Assembly: GCA_964487255.1 (NCBI GenBank)
Contig: CAZAQV010000006.1
Span: 62,001-126,000, forward strand
Direction: 5' to 3'
DNA: 64,000 nt
Source: CAZAQV01 sp964487255
GTDB lineage: Bacteria > Myxococcota_A > Polyangia > Polyangiales > CAZAQV01
Each line of letters opens with the position of its first letter. Position 1 is the stretch's first letter. The position numbers and the translations under genes were made by a program. A model generated the notes under the pieces. That model ran no database searches, was not told where the DNA came from, and saw only the letters and a program-made list of their open reading frames with translations. Positions 1-9,456 of this stretch are shown here, piece after piece.

Positions 1-1210
1 TGTCGGCGGTCACGGTCCACTCTCCGCGAAAAACGTCGTGGCTCTTCTTTTGGTCGCCCCAATAGCAAAGCGCAGAGGAGTCGCCCTTGACCCAGAGGCG
101 TCCGATCTCGCCCTGGTCGACGTCTTCGCCGTCCGGACCGACAATCCGTGTTTCGTATCCCGGCACCAACTTGCCGAGCGAGCCGAGTTTGACGTCGCCA
201 AGCCGATTGCTGATGTAGATGTGGAACATCTCGGCCGACCCGATGCCGTCGAGGATTTCAGCCGACGGCCAACGCGCCTTCCAGCGCTCGTAGAGCTCGG
301 CAGGCAGGGCCTCGCCGGCGGAGAGACAGATGCGAACACTTGAGAGGTCCGCTTGGCGCTCGGAATCGACCATCTGACGAATCATCGCTGGCACATTCGT
401 AAGCACGGTGACCTTGTGCTTTTCGATGTGGTCGAAGAGAACGTCCGGCGTCGGCTTTTGCGGAAACAGAACCGCCGTTCCGCCGACCGAAAACGGAAAC
501 ATCAGATTTGTACCTGTCGCATAGCCAAAGAAGAGGCGTGAGACGCTGACAAAAACATCGTCCTTGTTCAAACCGAGCGTCGCCTTCGCGTAGTGCTCGG
601 TGTTCCACGGAAAGTCGTGGTGAAAGTGAACTGCTCCCTTGGGTTTGCCTGTGGTACCGCTGGTAAAAAGCCAACCTGCGACATCATCACGACTGGTGTC
701 ACAGTTTTTATATTCACCACTCTGTTTGGTCAGCGCTTGTTCCCAGTCGAGCCAACCGTCTGGCGCCGCCCCGCCGTCGCTCACAAAGAAGCGCGCGGCG
801 CAGCGAGGATGCTCCGATATGATTTTGTCGAGCCGATCGAGCGTGCTCTCGTGCGCGACAACAGCGCGCGCCCGAGTGTAAGCAAGTAAATAGTCGAAGT
901 CATCGACCGTCGCGAGCGGATTGCCGAGGCAAAACACCGCACCGCACTTGAGTGTGCCGAAAAATGTATCGACGAACGCGATGCCGTCAGGAAGCAAAAA
1001 CAGGACGCGGTCCTCAGCGCCGATGCCACGCTGCGAAAGCGCACCGGCCGCCTGATTTGCTCGACGTTGAACGTCGCCATAGGTCCACTGCTGTTCGCCC
1101 ACGCACACGGCGATGCGCTCTGCCATTCCCTCTCGAATGCGCTCATCGAGGAAATAGTCCGCCATATTGAAGCGCTCCGGGGCTTTCCAAAGTTCGCTGG
1201 TCACGACCAC
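1..1210 (-). CDS. Benzoate-CoA ligase family acyl-CoA synthetase (C-terminus beyond window)
   Basis: An AMP-forming adenylating enzyme that would activate an aromatic acid such as benzoate or aminobenzoate to its CoA thioester in the cytoplasm. The minus-strand frame is open for about 403 codons and leaves the window at base 1, so the C-terminal lid domain is missing. It shows the family opening FNMADYFLDERIREG, the P-loop FTSGTTGKPKGAVH near residue 185, and the downstream SAGEALPAELY and GSAEMFHIYIS segments expected of benzoate-CoA ligases. The start is taken as GTG at 1210; GTG 1204 and ATG 1165 are alternatives and none has a convincing Shine-Dalgarno sequence. It is divergent, 39 bp from the ridA-like gene. 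Its neighbours argue for aromatic catabolism rather than fatty-acid activation. The family is firm; the substrate is inferred. Confidence 0.85.
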   Translation of the reverse strand, partial: MVVTSELWKAPERFNMADYFLDERIREGMAERIAVCVGEQQWTYGDVQRRANQAAGALSQRGIGAEDRVLFLLPDGIAFVDTFFGTLKCGAVFCLGNPLATVDDFDYLLAYTRARAVVAHESTLDRLDKIISEHPRCAARFFVSDGGAAPDGWLDWEQALTKQSGEYKNCDTSRDDVAGWLFTSGTTGKPKGAVHFHHDFPWNTEHYAKATLGLNKDDVFVSVSRLFFGYATGTNLMFPFSVGGTAVLFPQKPTPDVLFDHIEKHKVTVLTNVPAMIRQMVDSERQADLSSVRICLSAGEALPAELYERWKARWPSAEILDGIGSAEMFHIYISNRLGDVKLGSLGKLVPGYETRIVGPDGEDVDQGEIGRLWVKGDSSALCYWGDQKKSHDVFRGEWTVTAD

Positions 1211-1249
1211 ACTTCTACCCCGCGACGGTATTTGATAAAAGCATGCCGG

Positions 1250-1660
1250 ATGCCGACTGTGATCGAACCCAAAGAACTCGTCCCTGGCAAGGGTTACTCC
1301 AACGGAATGCTCATGGATCCCGGACGCACGCTCTTCGTGGCCGGGCAGATTGGCTGGAACCGAGACGCCGAGCTGGCACCGGGGTTTTCCGCGCAGTTCT
1401 CGCAGGCTCTGGCAAACGTTGTCGCGACCGTTCGCGCAGCCGGCGGTGAGCCGGCGCATATCGGCCGACTTACGGTCTACGTCACGGACAAACGTGCGTA
1501 CCTCAACGCGCTGGCGGATGTCGGCGCGGCATACCGGCAACACATGGGTCGCCACTACCCGGCGATGGCGCTGGTACAAGTGGCCGACCTACTCGAAGAG
1601 GGCGCAATGGTCGAAGTGGAAGCCACGGCTGTGTTGCCGGCCGAGGAGGGAGCAGCATGA
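1250..1660 (+). CDS. RidA/YjgF-family protein
   Basis: A 136-residue protein of the RidA (YjgF/YER057c/UK114) family, whose members form trimers and often hydrolyse reactive enamine/imine intermediates. Family features include the YSNGM and LFVAGQIGWN stretches near the N-terminus, the QFSQALANVVATVRAAGG helix, and the VQVADLLEEGAMVEVEATAV C-terminus. The frame is open further upstream, but ATG 1250 gives the normal family length. The stop overlaps the hydratase start (ATGA), so the two are translationally coupled. RidA-like proteins are known in 2-aminobenzoyl-CoA clusters such as that of Azoarcus evansii, where an imine by-product is plausible. That role is inferred here. Confidence 0.88.
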   Translation: MPTVIEPKELVPGKGYSNGMLMDPGRTLFVAGQIGWNRDAELAPGFSAQFSQALANVVATVRAAGGEPAHIGRLTVYVTDKRAYLNALADVGAAYRQHMGRHYPAMALVQVADLLEEGAMVEVEATAVLPAEEGAA

Positions 1661-2463
1661 CTCACGCGATCAAAACCGAGCACTTCGACTACCGCGAGGA
1701 GCAGGGCGTTGCCATCTTGACGCTCAATCGCCCGGAGCGCATCAATGCGCTTACGTTCGAGAGCTACGCGGAGCTTCGCGACACGTTTGAAAAGATCAAC
1801 ACGCGAAGCGAAGTGCGCGCAGCGGTTATCCAGGGCGAAGGCGCGCGTGGCTTCTGCTCCGGTGGAGACGTCGACGACATCATCGCTGAACTCTTCTCGC
1901 GCGACATGCAGGGACTTTTGGAGTTCACACGTCTCACGGGTGCTTTGGTCGCAGCCATACACACTTGCCGTGTGCCCGTGGTGGCGGCACTTCACGGCGT
2001 CGTATGTGGCGCGGGCGCGGTTATCGCCACCGCCTGTGATCTTCGAGTCGCTGCACAGCGCACAAAAATCGCCTTTCTCTTCCCGCAGGTGGGACTGTGC
2101 GGGGCGGACATGGGCTCGGCCTATCTCTTGCCCCGTATTGTGGGGCTCGGTCGCGCGAGCGAGCTGCTTTTTACCGGGGACTTCGTGCGGGCACCGGAAG
2201 CCGAGCGAATGGGTCTCTTCAACCGCGTCGTCCCGAACGGCGAGCACCAACAAGCGGCCTTCGAACTCGCGACGCGACTGGCCGCGGGCCCAGCCTTCGC
2301 GCACTCGATGACCAAACGGATGCTCGAAAGCGAAGCGCACATGGACTTTCGCAGTGCCATCGAGGCCGAGGCGCAAGCGCAGGCCATCTGCATGCAGCAC
2401 CCCGACTTTCGCGAGGCGCACGAAGCCTTCAAGAACAAACGCGAGCCGAAGTTCAAGCGATGA
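1657..2463 (+). CDS. Enoyl-CoA hydratase/isomerase family protein
   Basis: A 268-residue crotonase-fold enzyme. It has the first oxyanion-hole region GEGARGFCSGGDV near residue 65, the central ALHGVVCGAGAVIATACDLRVAA helix, and the GLCGADMGSAYLLPRIVGLG block. The GADMGSAYLLPR stretch resembles hydratases of aminobenzoyl-CoA and benzoyl-CoA clusters more than general fatty-acid hydratases. It probably acts on the CoA-bound ring-reduction or ring-opening product made downstream of the divergent ligase. It is coupled to the RidA gene by an ATGA overlap. Its last codons lie inside the first copy of a 45-bp direct repeat. The fold is certain; the substrate is inferred from context. Confidence 0.88.
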   Translation: MTHAIKTEHFDYREEQGVAILTLNRPERINALTFESYAELRDTFEKINTRSEVRAAVIQGEGARGFCSGGDVDDIIAELFSRDMQGLLEFTRLTGALVAAIHTCRVPVVAALHGVVCGAGAVIATACDLRVAAQRTKIAFLFPQVGLCGADMGSAYLLPRIVGLGRASELLFTGDFVRAPEAERMGLFNRVVPNGEHQQAAFELATRLAAGPAFAHSMTKRMLESEAHMDFRSAIEAEAQAQAICMQHPDFREAHEAFKNKREPKFKR

Positions 2464-2498
2464 CGCGTCAGCGGAAGAGCCAAGAAGGCAGGCGGAGT
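2454..2498 (+). repeat. 45-bp direct repeat, copy 1
   Basis: This 45-base segment recurs 89 bp downstream with two mismatches. This copy spans the last codons and stop of the hydratase gene, so the shared sequence includes a TGA in hydratase frame. Both copies contain CGATGACGCGTCAGCGGAAG. It looks like a local duplication of the gene end into the spacer before the acyl-CoA dehydrogenase gene. Confidence 0.9.
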
Positions 2499-2542
2499 TC
2501 TAAAACGCGAGGTGCTATTTGCACCGCGGCGTTTGAACGGAG

Positions 2543-2587
2543 CAAGCGATGACGCGTCAGCGGAAGAGCCAAAAAGTCAGGCGGAGT
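2543..2587 (+). repeat. 45-bp direct repeat, copy 2
   Basis: The second copy, 43 of 45 bases identical to 2454-2498, lies in the spacer upstream of the acyl-CoA dehydrogenase gene. Between the copies is an imperfect hairpin (AAACGC...GGTGC, TATTT loop, GCACC...GCGTTT, about 2505-2536). The spacer is therefore structured and not random intergenic sequence. Confidence 0.9.
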
Positions 2588-2594
2588 CATAGAG

Positions 2595-2619
2595 CGTTTT
2601 GTGCGACATGCACAAAACG
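2595..2619. repeat. Perfect 10-bp inverted repeat before the acyl-CoA dehydrogenase gene
   Basis: CGTTTTGTGC and GCACAAAACG are exact reverse complements separated by GACAT. No T-run follows on the plus strand, so it is not a classic intrinsic terminator. It lies 15 nt before the preferred ATG (2635) and could be an operator or an mRNA hairpin affecting translation. If translation starts at TTG 2599 or ATG 2608, part of it would be coding. Confidence 0.7.
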
Positions 2620-2634
2620 GGTCGGACGGAGCGT

Positions 2635-3810
2635 ATGAGAAGGCCATTTGAGCAGGGCTGGCTCGATCGCGAGGTCGCAGACCGCGTCTGGAGCGAGGCC
2701 GATGCGGTCGCAACGGAGCTTGAAGACATCTGCGAGGGTGAGGGCGGTTGCGAACAGCGCTTGCGTCGTACCGTCGAAGCGTTGGGACGCGCTGGCTTAC
2801 TTGACTGGGTCGTGCCCGAAAACGAAACCCTTTCGTCGACCGCCCTTCTTCTCGCACGTGAGCGGCTGGCCTGGTCGGCGCCGCTCGCCGACTTGGCATT
2901 CGCCATGCAGGGCCTCGGCAGCTATCCGATTACATCCCGCGCAAGCGAGACCCTCAAAGCGAAGTACCTTCCTGCGGTGCGCTCGGGCAAAGCGGTTGCG
3001 GCGATCGCACTGACTGAGCCCGAAGCGGGTTCGGACCTCGCCAGCATTTCGACAAGCTATCGCGCAGACGCAGACGCTTACGTCCTTCGCGGCCGCAAAG
3101 TCCTGATTTCGAACGCGCCGGAAGCCGACTTCTACTGTGTGATCGCGCGCAGCGCAGACGCAAGCGCAGCGCGCCCTTTTTCGATGTTCGTCGTGCCTTC
3201 TGAGACAGCTGGCGTCGAGGCAAGCTCCACGCCCGTGTTGGGGGACCACCCGATTGGCCGTGTCGACCTGAAGGATGTCCGCGTCCCCAAGGACCACCTC
3301 ATTGCGGGCGAGGGCGACGGCATGGGCATCGCCCTGGGCACACTGCACCGGTTTCGCCCTTCGGTGGGTGCCGCGGCACTGGGCTTCGCCGAACGTGCTT
3401 TTTTTGAAACAACCGTGCACATCAAGACCCGCCGCCAGTTTGGCGCACCGCTGGCCGAGCTGCAGGCTGTGCAACTTCGCTTGGCGGACATGGCGACAGA
3501 ACTCGAGTCTGCGCGCCTGCTCGTTTACCGGGCAGCCGCCGTCTTCGACGGCCAGCTCCCTCTGCCTTCGGGGGTGGACAAGCGCGCTTTTGAGGCACGC
3601 GCCAGCAGCATGGCGAAGTTGGTAGCAACCGAGAACGCAAGTCGTATCATCGACCAAGCTGTTCAGCTTCACGGTGGCCGCGGCGTCACGCGGGGCAACA
3701 TCGTCGCCCAGCTCTACAACGAGGTCCGTGCGTTGCGCATCTACGAGGGCGCGTCCGATGTTCAGCGCGTCCTCATCGCAAGGTCAAGCCTAGACGAGGC
3801 CGCACGATGA
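2635..3810 (+). CDS. Acyl-CoA dehydrogenase family protein
   Basis: A 391-residue flavoprotein of the acyl-CoA dehydrogenase superfamily, which oxidises a CoA thioester and passes electrons to ETF. It shows ALTEPEAGSDLAS (FAD/substrate loop, near residue 125), TRRQFGAPLAELQAVQLRLADM, the QLHGGRGVTRGN glycine-rich block, and C-terminal RIYEGASDVQRVLIARS. The Glu of YEG is the position of the catalytic base in medium-chain enzymes. The frame is open to TTG 2599. ATG 2635 was chosen because it leaves a perfect inverted repeat outside the gene and has GGAG just upstream. Its stop overlaps the next gene (ATGA). Context places it in CoA-bound aromatic degradation, with substrate unproven. Confidence 0.87.
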   Translation: MRRPFEQGWLDREVADRVWSEADAVATELEDICEGEGGCEQRLRRTVEALGRAGLLDWVVPENETLSSTALLLARERLAWSAPLADLAFAMQGLGSYPITSRASETLKAKYLPAVRSGKAVAAIALTEPEAGSDLASISTSYRADADAYVLRGRKVLISNAPEADFYCVIARSADASAARPFSMFVVPSETAGVEASSTPVLGDHPIGRVDLKDVRVPKDHLIAGEGDGMGIALGTLHRFRPSVGAAALGFAERAFFETTVHIKTRRQFGAPLAELQAVQLRLADMATELESARLLVYRAAAVFDGQLPLPSGVDKRAFEARASSMAKLVATENASRIIDQAVQLHGGRGVTRGNIVAQLYNEVRALRIYEGASDVQRVLIARSSLDEAAR

Positions 3811-4970
3811 GCGCGACGGAGACCGAGCTGGTCGCGCAACTGCGAGACGTGGCCCACAGCTTCTGTGTTCACGTAGGTTCCCGCAGTCTGCAAAGTTGGC
3901 AAACGGGCGCCGACGGGCTACGCGATCTTGCAAGCGCACTCAATGACGCGTGTGAGCGGGTCGACGAGGGCAGGGAGGACGAAGATAAGCTCCTTGAGGG
4001 CGGCGGGGCGCTTTTCGCCCACCTACTCATCGGTGCCCTCGGCGCGCGACCTGCCCAGGCGGACGGGCGGCTTTTCCTTCGCGTCGGAAACTTCGGCTGC
4101 TTCGATCCCTTTGAAGCCGTTCGCCATGCGCTCGACGACGACTGGCCTAGCGAAGCTTTGCGCCGCGAAGTCGCACGCGCCGAGGCCGAAGCCACCGGTC
4201 ATGGCCCGCATGCACGTGTCGTTCAAGAGCTGGTGAGGCAGGTGCACGCGACAACACGCTTTAGGTTCGAGTCCTGTGATCACGAGCGCGCGTATTTCTC
4301 AGAATCCCTTGAGGTCATGCTCGCGCCGCTGTTTCGAGTTTGCTCCGGCGAATCGCAGTCCGATGTGCAGTCAGCGGTCGCACGCGTGGTGCGCTCGATT
4401 CCAGAGGCTCGCGCGCAACCTACCGACTGGGATGCACTCGCGAGCCGCCTTTTCCCGCGACTCGTCAATCGAGACTTTGTCGCGCAAATGAAGTCTCGTG
4501 ATCTCGCTTTCGAACCTTTTCACACCGAGCTGTCCATGGCATTCGTGATCCAAGATGGAAAGATGGCGCGCTTCGTTCGCGAGACCGAGATTCCCTCGTC
4601 ACTTATCTCTCACCTTCGAGAGCGAGCCATCGAGAACCTCGAACAAAGGTCCACAAACGTGCGCGTGCGCGCGTACCGCGATGACCCTCGGGCCGGCTTA
4701 CGAGCCGCAGAGGGCGTCTACCAGCTGACCTATGGCGACGGCTTCGACGCGTCTCGCCTCTGCCTGCCCGCCCTCGGCGCCGCAGTCACGGAGCGCTTCG
4801 GTGTTCGGGCCATCGTTGCAACCCCTCATCGAGACGCGCTGCTCGCGGCACCCGCTTCACACCACGACCAACTCGTGCGAGTTACCGGCGACGCGTTCGA
4901 GCGCGCACCGCATGCTCTCACGAAGCGCATCTTTCGCTTCGAGTCGAACTGCCTTCAAGGGTTGGATTAG
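3807..4970 (+). CDS. DUF1444-like protein of unknown function
   Basis: A 387-residue soluble protein with no signal peptide or membrane segment. The C-terminal half reads like the DUF1444 (YtpQ-type) family: LFPRLVNRDFVAQMK, then LSMAFVIQDGKMARFVRETEIP, LRERAIENLEQRS, DGFDASRLCLPALG and finally VRAIVATPHRDALLAAPAS. In that family a conserved proline/arginine-aspartate segment (here TPHRD) occupies this position. The N-terminal 200 residues are acidic and I do not recognise them. The start overlaps the dehydrogenase stop (ATGA), so it is translated with the aromatic-CoA genes. This may be coupling of convenience. No enzymatic role is assigned. Confidence 0.75.
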   Translation: MSATETELVAQLRDVAHSFCVHVGSRSLQSWQTGADGLRDLASALNDACERVDEGREDEDKLLEGGGALFAHLLIGALGARPAQADGRLFLRVGNFGCFDPFEAVRHALDDDWPSEALRREVARAEAEATGHGPHARVVQELVRQVHATTRFRFESCDHERAYFSESLEVMLAPLFRVCSGESQSDVQSAVARVVRSIPEARAQPTDWDALASRLFPRLVNRDFVAQMKSRDLAFEPFHTELSMAFVIQDGKMARFVRETEIPSSLISHLRERAIENLEQRSTNVRVRAYRDDPRAGLRAAEGVYQLTYGDGFDASRLCLPALGAAVTERFGVRAIVATPHRDALLAAPASHHDQLVRVTGDAFERAPHALTKRIFRFESNCLQGLD

Positions 4971-5008
4971 GCCCAAATCGGCCCGTGGCGCTGTGTGGCT
5001 ATCCTGGC

Positions 5009-5014
5009 TACACT
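5009..5014 (+). promoter_or_regulatory. -10-like TACACT, probable leaderless start for the RCC1 gene
   Basis: TACACT ends exactly 6 nt before ATG 5021. There is no Shine-Dalgarno sequence and no clear -35 hexamer at 16-18 bp. Transcription would begin at or next to the A of the ATG. The same spacing recurs at several other genes in the window. Confidence 0.55.
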
Positions 5015-5020
5015 TTAAAG

Positions 5021-6262
5021 ATGCTTATTCGATTGCTTATGCTCGCGGTGCTCTGTTCGAGTGCCATCGGGTGCGCGTCCGGCGGGGGCGAACAGCGTAT
5101 CGTCGAAGAGGGGGCGGTGGACAGCGGACGGCGATCCGACGCTTCACTTGGACAAGACAGCGGCATCACGAAGCGAGACGCGATCGTCACGGGACCTGAC
5201 TTCGAAGACCGCGGCAAACCCCTCGCAGGGGCGACATCGGCTACATGTGTCGTCGACAACCCAGGTACCGTGCGCTGTTGGGGTTCGAACTCCCGCGGTC
5301 AGCTCGGCCGTGGTTCGCTCGATCCCGCCGAAGATTTTCACCCGGCCGCTGTGCTTGAGCTTTCGGAGGTACTGAGCGTAGAAGGCAGCTCGACGCGTTT
5401 CTGTGCACTGACCGCACGTGACCAGGTGTTTTGTTGGGGGCACGCAAGCCGCTACGCCAGTGGCGTCGAAAGCGTAGATGGCATTCTAACCAAACCAACT
5501 CAACTGGTCGACCTGCCCGCGATTGCGCAAATCAGCGTGGGGCAGGTTCACTCATGTGCGCTCGAGGTCGACGGCGGGGTCTGGTGTTGGGGCGGCAACT
5601 ATGCTGGCCAAGTCGGCTCTGGCGGAACGAGTGTCGAAGAACCGCCTACGCGCGTGCAAGGTCTGGAGAAAATCAAAGGCATCGCCGTGGGTAGCGCTGT
5701 AAGCTGCGCGCTCTCCAACGATGGAACCGTTCGCTGTTGGGGCGCGAGCGCGTCGGGCATTGTGCCAACCGCGGCCGACTCCGTAACGCCCGTCGTCATC
5801 GACGGGCTTGGTGCGGTGGCCGCGATTCGCATAGGCGCAAACAACGCCTGCGCACTTGAGGAAAGCGGCGCGCTCAAGTGCTGGGGGCGCAACCGAGACT
5901 TGCAGCTCGGCACCTCGGTCGCGTTCGACGCTGTCGTGAGCCAGCCTATCGGCATCGAGCTTCCCGAGACGCCCATCGACGTGCAGGTGGGTCGCGCAAC
6001 GATCTGCGCGCTAGGCGAGTCGGGGACGCTTTACTGCTGGGGCGACGGCGGTGACGGGGAAATCGGCGATGGCGAATCCATGAATCGCAGCGCACCAACC
6101 GCGGTTTCAGATCTCGCGGAGGTCGTCTATTTCGGCACGTATTACAACCATACATGCGCGATGACGCCCGAGGGTCTTTACTGCTGGGGATCCAACGCCC
6201 GGGGTCAATTGGGAACCGAAGAGGGCGACGACATTCTTTCGCCACGAAAAGTCCCGCTTTAA
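5021..6262 (+). CDS. RCC1-repeat lipoprotein
   Basis: A 413-residue exported protein. It begins with a lipoprotein signal, MLIRLLMLAVLCSSAIGC, with the lipobox cysteine at residue 18, followed by an acidic Ser/Gly linker. The rest holds seven RCC1-type blade motifs (CWGSNSRGQLG, CWGHAS, CWGGNYAGQVG, CWGASASG, CWGRNRDLQLG, CWGDGGDGEIGDG, CWGSNARGQLG), predicting a seven-bladed propeller. Each blade also carries a C-A-L or C-A-M cysteine that could pair with the CWG cysteine. It is likely anchored in the outer or inner membrane and used for protein binding. Such RCC1 lipoproteins are common in Myxococcota; the ligand is unknown. ATG 5021 is preferred over 4985 because it starts the signal peptide. 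Confidence 0.85.
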   Translation: MLIRLLMLAVLCSSAIGCASGGGEQRIVEEGAVDSGRRSDASLGQDSGITKRDAIVTGPDFEDRGKPLAGATSATCVVDNPGTVRCWGSNSRGQLGRGSLDPAEDFHPAAVLELSEVLSVEGSSTRFCALTARDQVFCWGHASRYASGVESVDGILTKPTQLVDLPAIAQISVGQVHSCALEVDGGVWCWGGNYAGQVGSGGTSVEEPPTRVQGLEKIKGIAVGSAVSCALSNDGTVRCWGASASGIVPTAADSVTPVVIDGLGAVAAIRIGANNACALEESGALKCWGRNRDLQLGTSVAFDAVVSQPIGIELPETPIDVQVGRATICALGESGTLYCWGDGGDGEIGDGESMNRSAPTAVSDLAEVVYFGTYYNHTCAMTPEGLYCWGSNARGQLGTEEGDDILSPRKVPL

Positions 6263-6365
6263 CGGAAGGTCAATCCGATCAAACTTTTGCCTACACTCGC
6301 GCGTCTACCCCCTGTGGGCACCGCAAAAAGTAAACGTGTAGAGAAGCTACCCACCTGCTCGTCGA

Positions 6366-6395
6366 TTGACCCTGGTAGGAAGGGCCTCGTATGAT
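6366..6395 (+). promoter_or_regulatory. Sigma-70-type promoter of the Ser/Thr kinase gene
   Basis: TTGACC (6366-6371) and TATGAT (6390-6395) are separated by 18 bp, close to the vegetative consensus. Predicted initiation near 6402 gives a leader of about 74 nt. That leader contains a tandem TTCGAAAGA repeat (6447-6464) and a GAGGGG Shine-Dalgarno-like run before ATG 6476. Confidence 0.65.
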
Positions 6396-6475
6396 GAGGT
6401 GGTCGGTTGCATTGGAAGGAGCCGTAGCTTGTTTGGGCAAAATGATTTCGAAAGATTCGAAAGAGGGGATGCGAG

Positions 6476-8080
<1,605 letters not shown>

Positions 8081-8154
8081 CGTCAGTTTACTGAGCAAAA
8101 GTCACCCAAAAGCGGTAGCGTGACGCAATTTTCCGCGGTAGCTTCGCCGCCGCG

Positions 8155-9456
8155 ATGTACACCGTAGCCACTGCAAGATTTGCTGCCGTCCTCGCTCTGA
8201 CGCTGGCGCTCGGTTGTGACAACGAGGGCAAGGCCCCGCCCACAAACCAGCTTTATTTTCCAGTCGACATCGCTTTTGCTGGAGACGGAGCGAGCGAGCA
8301 GCTGCTCGTCGCCAATGCAAACTTCGATCTGAAGTACCGCGGCGGTACGCTGTTGAGTCTCGATGTCTCCAAGCTCAACGCGGCCTTCGACGCGTGTGGT
8401 GACGAGTGCGTACTTGCCAGTTTGGACGGTTTTCAGTCGAGCTATGTCGAACTCGGCTCACAGGCCTCAGACCTCGTCGTCTCCGCGAACCAAGATGTGG
8501 CCTATCTCACGGTGCGCTCGGACGTGAACATCACGAGCGTGCGGCTCGATGCCGGCGGGCAGCTCAGCTGCAGCGAACAAGGTAGTTCCGTCTGTGACGC
8601 GGAGCACCGGCGTGTCGATGAGACAGAGGCTTTTGAACGCGGACTCGATTTCTCACGAGAGCCGGTCGCCATCGAGGTGATCGCCGACCAAAGCGGAGAG
8701 GGCCGTGACTTTTTACTCGTCGCACACCGCAGCGGAAAACTAAGCCTGCTGCGCGAATCGTCGCAGGTTGGCCAGGCGCCTGAACTACTCGATGTGTACG
8801 ACGAGTTGCCCTCTGGACTCACGCGCGGCGCCTTACAGCCCGATGACGAGCTCTTCTGGTTCGGTCAAAGTGGGGGCTTCGAAATCATTCGCGTCGGTAT
8901 CGCGGGCCTTTCACTCGGCAACGAAGCGCGACTTTATCGCGCTCAATCGGTTTTCCTCAGGGGCCTCAACGACGGTGAAGACGTGCGCGATATCGCTTTC
9001 GACGAGCAGACCGGCGAAGCGTATATCCTTCTCAACGACCCACAGTCGCTGGCCATCGTGCGCCCAACGCCCGACCAACTCGGCGGCCTCGAGTCGCGTG
9101 CCGTCATACCCGTAGGTTCAGGTCCGTCGCGTTTGACATCGGTAGAAGTCGGAGAGGGACTGACGCGGCGTCGCTGGCTCCTCGTGTCGTGCTTTGGTTC
9201 GCGTGAAATCTACATCATTGACCCTGTCGACGGACAGATCGTCTCGATTGAGCATGGTTTTTCTGGCCCGTTCGAGCTGACGACGGACTCCACTGGGCGC
9301 TTGTACGTTGTAGACTTCCGCGCCTCCGTCATACACGTGATTTCTCTTTCCGAGCTTGCCACATGTTTCGACCAAGGCGGCATCGAAGGTGAGCCGTGCC
9401 GACCGCGCCGCGTCGGTATCATCGGCTCGCCCAATATCGTGGACGAACTTTTGTAA
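8155..9456 (+). CDS. Surface lipoprotein, beta-propeller-like
   Basis: A 433-residue predicted lipoprotein with signal MYTVATARFAAVLALTLALGC and lipobox cysteine at 21. The mature part has repeated short strands of the kind VVSANQDVAYLTVRSD, LLVAHRSGKLSLLRES and IAFDEQTGEAYILLNDPQ, ending in STGRLYVVDFRASVIHVISL, typical of YVTN/NHL-like propellers. I do not recognise a specific family. Its stop overlaps the start of the next lipoprotein gene (TAATG), so the two are cotranslated and probably work together at the cell surface. No enzymatic motif is seen. ATG 8155 is the only start that keeps the signal peptide. Confidence 0.72.
   Translation: MYTVATARFAAVLALTLALGCDNEGKAPPTNQLYFPVDIAFAGDGASEQLLVANANFDLKYRGGTLLSLDVSKLNAAFDACGDECVLASLDGFQSSYVELGSQASDLVVSANQDVAYLTVRSDVNITSVRLDAGGQLSCSEQGSSVCDAEHRRVDETEAFERGLDFSREPVAIEVIADQSGEGRDFLLVAHRSGKLSLLRESSQVGQAPELLDVYDELPSGLTRGALQPDDELFWFGQSGGFEIIRVGIAGLSLGNEARLYRAQSVFLRGLNDGEDVRDIAFDEQTGEAYILLNDPQSLAIVRPTPDQLGGLESRAVIPVGSGPSRLTSVEVGEGLTRRRWLLVSCFGSREIYIIDPVDGQIVSIEHGFSGPFELTTDSTGRLYVVDFRASVIHVISLSELATCFDQGGIEGEPCRPRRVGIIGSPNIVDELL

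Noticed and set aside
781..1146. Minus-strand 121-codon ORF over the ligase
   Set aside because: It is a Ser/Arg-rich out-of-frame shadow of the ligase, whose own frame is open and carries all family motifs.
4266..4280. GGTTCGAGTCC tRNA-like stretch
   Set aside because: It is within the coding frame of the DUF1444-like gene, and no cloverleaf can be drawn.
5281..5295. T-loop-like GGGTTCGAACTCCCG suggesting a tRNA
   Set aside because: It lies inside the RCC1 gene and encodes the GSNSR turn of a blade. No acceptor or anticodon arm is present around it.
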